Assembly (NCBI RefSeq): GCF_016908495.1
Contig: NZ_JAFBDZ010000002.1
Span: 1,218,626-1,282,625, forward strand
Direction of reading: 5' to 3'
Length of the DNA: 64,000 nt
Source of the DNA: Rossellomorea pakistanensis
Lineage (GTDB): Bacteria; Bacillota; Bacilli; Bacillales; Bacillaceae_B
Positions 61,898 to 64,000 of this stretch are shown piece after piece. The notes beneath the pieces are model-generated. The model was not told where the DNA came from and searched no databases. It saw nothing but the letters and a program-made list of their open reading frames with translations. A program made the position numbers and the translations under genes. Within the stretch, counting starts at the first letter, position 1. Each line of letters opens with the position of its first letter.

Positions 61898-62809
61898 ATG
61901 CAAGAAACAAAGGTAAATCCCTATTTAGTATTAGCAATTGGAGTCATCTCTGTATCTACATCGGCCATTTTAGTAAAGGTTTCCAATTCAGAAGCGGGAG
62001 TACTAGCATTTTACCGTTTATTTTTTACCATTATCATCATGACTCCACTCTTCTTACTAAAATACCTTCATGAGCTTAAGCTAATTACAAAATCTGATTG
62101 GGTTTATTCTATTATTGCAGGGGTTTTTTTAGCATTCCACTTCATCCTGTGGTTTGAATCCCTTAATTATACTTCTGTAGCCAGTTCAACTGTATTGGTT
62201 ACATTGCAGCCACTATTTGCCTTTATAGGTACGTATTTATTTTTCAAAGAAACTTTTTCGGCTAAGGCAGTTTTATCTGGGATACTGGCTATTATCGGTA
62301 GCGTTGTCATTAGTTGGGGTGACTTTCAAGTAAGTGGACAGGCTTTATTTGGTGATATCCTAGCACTACTAGCTTGTGCACTTGTAACTGGCTACCTTTT
62401 GTTTGGCCAAACAGTGAGAAGAAGGCTTTCTTTAGTCACTTACACCTATCTTGTGTATGCCATTTCATCAATCATCCTACTATTATATGTAGTGCTCAAG
62501 GGAGAAAGCTTAGGACCATTTCCAATGGAAGAGTGGGTCTATTTCATCCTCCTTGCCATCATCCCGACATTACTGGGACATACATTATTTAACTGGTCAT
62601 TAAAATGGCTAAGTACATCTACGATTTCAATGGCCATCTTATTTGAACCCATTGGTGCTTCTTTGTTAGCTTATTATCTTCTTTCTGAATCTATCACATG
62701 GACACAAATTATAGGAGGAAGTATTATTATATCGGGTGTATCTATTTTTCTTCTGGAGGAGAGAAGAGGAAGAAGAATTTATAAGCAGCAAATAAAGGAA
62801 GCCAACTAA
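61898..62809 (+). CDS. EamA/DMT-family transporter
   Basis: A 303-residue protein with ten membrane helices in two EamA repeats. The first repeat has SEAGVLAFYRLFFTIIIMTP and SLNYTSVASSTVLVTLQPLF; the second has FNWSLKWLSTSTISMAILFE and LLAYYLLSESITWTQIIGGS. It probably exports or imports a small metabolite; the substrate is unknown. Start ATG after aaagggga. It ends one base before the next gene, so the two are co-transcribed. Confidence 0.88.
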   Translation: MQETKVNPYLVLAIGVISVSTSAILVKVSNSEAGVLAFYRLFFTIIIMTPLFLLKYLHELKLITKSDWVYSIIAGVFLAFHFILWFESLNYTSVASSTVLVTLQPLFAFIGTYLFFKETFSAKAVLSGILAIIGSVVISWGDFQVSGQALFGDILALLACALVTGYLLFGQTVRRRLSLVTYTYLVYAISSIILLLYVVLKGESLGPFPMEEWVYFILLAIIPTLLGHTLFNWSLKWLSTSTISMAILFEPIGASLLAYYLLSESITWTQIIGGSIIISGVSIFLLEERRGRRIYKQQIKEAN

Positions 62810-62810
62810 G

Positions 62811-63341
62811 ATGAATGTGATAATAAGGAAAGCGGAAAAACAAGACGCACCAATGGTTGCAAGAGTTCATGTTGAGAGCTGGCGAACTACGTATAGCTCC
62901 ATCTTGACAAAAGAGTATTTGAATAGTCTTAATGAAAAAGATAAATGTGAATTATGGAACAGAGTGCTCTCTGAAAATCACTATACCTTTATTGCTGAAA
63001 CAGAAGACAATAAAGTAATTGGATTCGCTTCATTTGGAAAAGAAAGAAGCGGAGATTATTGTGGTGAGCTTTTTGCCATTTATATATTGAAAGAATATCA
63101 TGGACAAAGAATTGGAACTCGCTTATTTCAATCAGGTGTAGAAGCCTTAATGAAAGTGGGCTTTAAGGATGTCTTCGTATGGGTAATAGCTGAAAACCCA
63201 TCTCGGTATTTTTATTCTTCTCTTAACGGTGAGAAAGTAAAAAATGAAAAGGTAAAGATCGATAACTTGTTAGTGGATGAAGAGGGGTATCTTTGGAATA
63301 ATCTTCAGAAGTTGAATGAACAATTAAGTAGGATTGTGTAA
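62811..63341 (+). CDS. GNAT family N-acetyltransferase
   Basis: A 176-residue GNAT protein. Motif A is ELFAIYILKEYHGQRIGTRL, with the acetyl-CoA binding QRIGT; the N-terminal MVARVHVESWRTTYSSIL is typical of the YitI/YjcK-like branch. It lies one base after the EamA gene, with aaggaagccaactaag before the ATG inside that gene's end. The substrate is unknown, and function with the transporter is a guess from the operon. A terminator follows. Confidence 0.87.
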   Translation: MNVIIRKAEKQDAPMVARVHVESWRTTYSSILTKEYLNSLNEKDKCELWNRVLSENHYTFIAETEDNKVIGFASFGKERSGDYCGELFAIYILKEYHGQRIGTRLFQSGVEALMKVGFKDVFVWVIAENPSRYFYSSLNGEKVKNEKVKIDNLLVDEEGYLWNNLQKLNEQLSRIV

Positions 63342-63343
63342 TT

Positions 63344-63383
63344 AAAAGAGGCTGTCTGTAATTTCTGGGACAGCCTCTTTCGC
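63344..63383. terminator. Terminator between the GNAT gene and the 59-residue membrane protein
   Basis: AAAGAGGCTGTC/GACAGCCTCTTT stem; T-run on the plus strand, and on the minus strand TTTTAATTAC. Confidence 0.9.
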
Positions 63384-63384
63384 T

Positions 63385-63564
63385 TTATATAAATAAATAG
63401 GTAAAACCTGAAAATACGAAGGCCATCATAATAGAAAAAATAAAAGTAATGCCTCCATCCACCTTTTGATCAGATTCACTTATTCTTATTCCTTCAATAT
63501 AAGCATAAGAAAACAGATATAAAGCCATTAAAATCGAAATGATGAGTGCGAAGTCTACAAGCAT
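63385..63564 (-). CDS. Very short two-helix membrane protein (59 residues)
   Basis: A 59-residue protein, MLVDFALIISILMALYLFSY at the start, a short polar EGIRISESDQKVDGG loop and a second helix ITFIFSIMMAFVFSGFTYLF. Ribosome binding site aaagggg about 11 bases before the ATG. It converges with the GNAT gene across a shared terminator. It is not recognised as a named family, but the hairpin-like topology, ribosome binding site and terminator support expression. Confidence 0.6.
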   Translation of the reverse strand: MLVDFALIISILMALYLFSYAYIEGIRISESDQKVDGGITFIFSIMMAFVFSGFTYLFI

Positions 63565-63678
63565 TAAGTTATATCCCCTTTCACATATACTTCTTCTTAA
63601 TATATATGAAGAGTCACTGTAATCATTCTATATAATACGGTAATTTAAAGTAAAAATGAAAAAGTTTTAAAAAAACTA

Positions 63679-63707
63679 TTGCAACAGTATTATTATCGTG
63701 ATATATT
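63679..63707 (+). promoter_or_regulatory. rrn promoter P1
   Basis: TTGCAA (63679-63684), 17 bases, TATATT (63702-63707). Confidence 0.7.
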
Positions 63708-63774
63708 ATTAAACGTCGCCACTGAGCAACAACATAATTTGGAATAGATACTTAAAATATCCTTTAAAAAATTG

Positions 63775-63803
63775 TTGACTTAAATAGCGACATATGATAA
63801 ATT
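63775..63803 (+). promoter_or_regulatory. rrn promoter P2
   Basis: TTGACT (63775-63780), 17 bases, TAAATT (63798-63803). The leader then shows the usual Bacillus GAACCTTGAAAACTGAACAA stretch and a TCGCTTC...GAGCGA stem. Confidence 0.75.
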
Positions 63804-63935
63804 AGAAAAGTCGCTTCAAACGGAGCGAACACATTGAACCTTGAAAACTGAACAAGACAAAACGTCAACGTTAATTCTAAAAAAGATTTACAACGTAAGA
63901 ACATAGTTCTTACACAAATGAGCAAGTCAAACTTC

Positions 63936-64000
63936 TATCGGAGAGTTTGATCCTGGCTCAGGACGAACGCTGGCGGCGTGCCTAATACATGCAAGTCGAG
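63936..64000 (+). rRNA. 16S ribosomal RNA, 5' end only
   Basis: Starts about ATCGGAGAGTTTGATCCTGG, followed by the universal 27F region and the 5' end of 16S rRNA, then runs off the window. The exact mature 5' end is uncertain by one or two bases. Confidence 0.98.

Noticed and set aside
1..64000. Prophage, complete insertion sequence or defence system
   Set aside because: No integrase, transposase, phage structural, restriction or toxin-antitoxin gene was recognised on either strand.

Overview
The window looks like a chromosomal segment of an endospore-forming member of the Bacillaceae (Firmicutes). It is AT-rich, with strong AGGAGG-type ribosome binding sites, TTG/GTG starts, and a gene order close to the Bacillus subtilis yui-yuz-yux-mrp-yuf-pbpD-yuxJ-kapD-kapB-patB-yugE-yugF-alaR-alaT-yugI-yuzA-yugJ/K-pgi-yugN-yugO stretch. 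The genus cannot be fixed from sequence alone. Gene names come from protein motifs plus this remembered synteny, not from a search.

Layout. 1-2.4 kb: the end of a YuiF-type antiporter, a Gly/Tyr/Pro-rich miniprotein, yuzC and the thioesterase yuxO. 2.4-3.5 kb: a decayed coding remnant and a ChaB/DUF2188-like protein. 3.5-9.25 kb: a complete seven-gene mrp operon (minus strand). 9.5-14 kb: a small membrane protein, yufK, pbpD and yuxJ. 14.1-21.9 kb: kapD, kapB (no kinB beside it), a lipoprotein cyclophilin, a small membrane protein, a Cu/Zn-SOD-like lipoprotein, patB, yugE, yugF and alaR-alaT. 22-26.1 kb: genes placed between alaT and yugI (XRE regulator, NSS symporter, ECF sigma with a large membrane partner). 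26.3-36.2 kb: yugI, then an amino-acid catabolism block with an NhaC-type carrier behind a sigma-54 promoter, RocR, RocA, RocD, glutamate dehydrogenase and an aldehyde dehydrogenase. 36.4-44.2 kb: yuzA, Fe-alcohol dehydrogenase, GNAT, pgi, yugN, yugO, a membrane-anchored beta-propeller protein and tRNA-Ala(GGC). 44.4-48.5 kb: a second sigma-54 module (activator, alanine-dehydrogenase-like enzyme, NhaC-type carrier). 48.5-49.9 kb: a gene-poor stretch with a GerAB remnant and a 44-residue SinI-like protein. 49.9-54.9 kb: glpT behind a cre-overlapping promoter and leader terminator, then a PTS IICB / nanE / RpiR amino-sugar cluster. 54.9-63.6 kb: a DinB protein probably starting at ATT, an efflux protein with a divergent XRE-cupin regulator, ltaS, a membrane protein, MgtC, EamA, GNAT and a 59-residue membrane protein. 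From 63.7 kb: two rrn promoters and the first bases of 16S rRNA.

How the genes work together. RocD, RocA and glutamate dehydrogenase together take ornithine to 2-oxoglutarate, with RocR encoded beside them. The alanine-dehydrogenase module repeats the same design: activator, -24/-12 promoter, dehydrogenase and NhaC-family carrier. The PTS and NanE can take N-acetylmannosamine to GlcNAc-6-phosphate.

Most striking is a set of dispersed small repeats: (A) elements ending GGCTGTTTTC/GAAAACAGCC, four copies; (B) near-perfect palindromes with a GGGACGGTTCTCGAA core, two copies; (C) about 90-bp elements with a TATATAGAAGA stem, two of them inside GGCTGTCCC/GGGACAGCC stems; (D) two degenerate arrays of about 21-bp units starting ATTTATT. 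No CRISPR array, full insertion sequence, prophage or recognisable defence system was seen.
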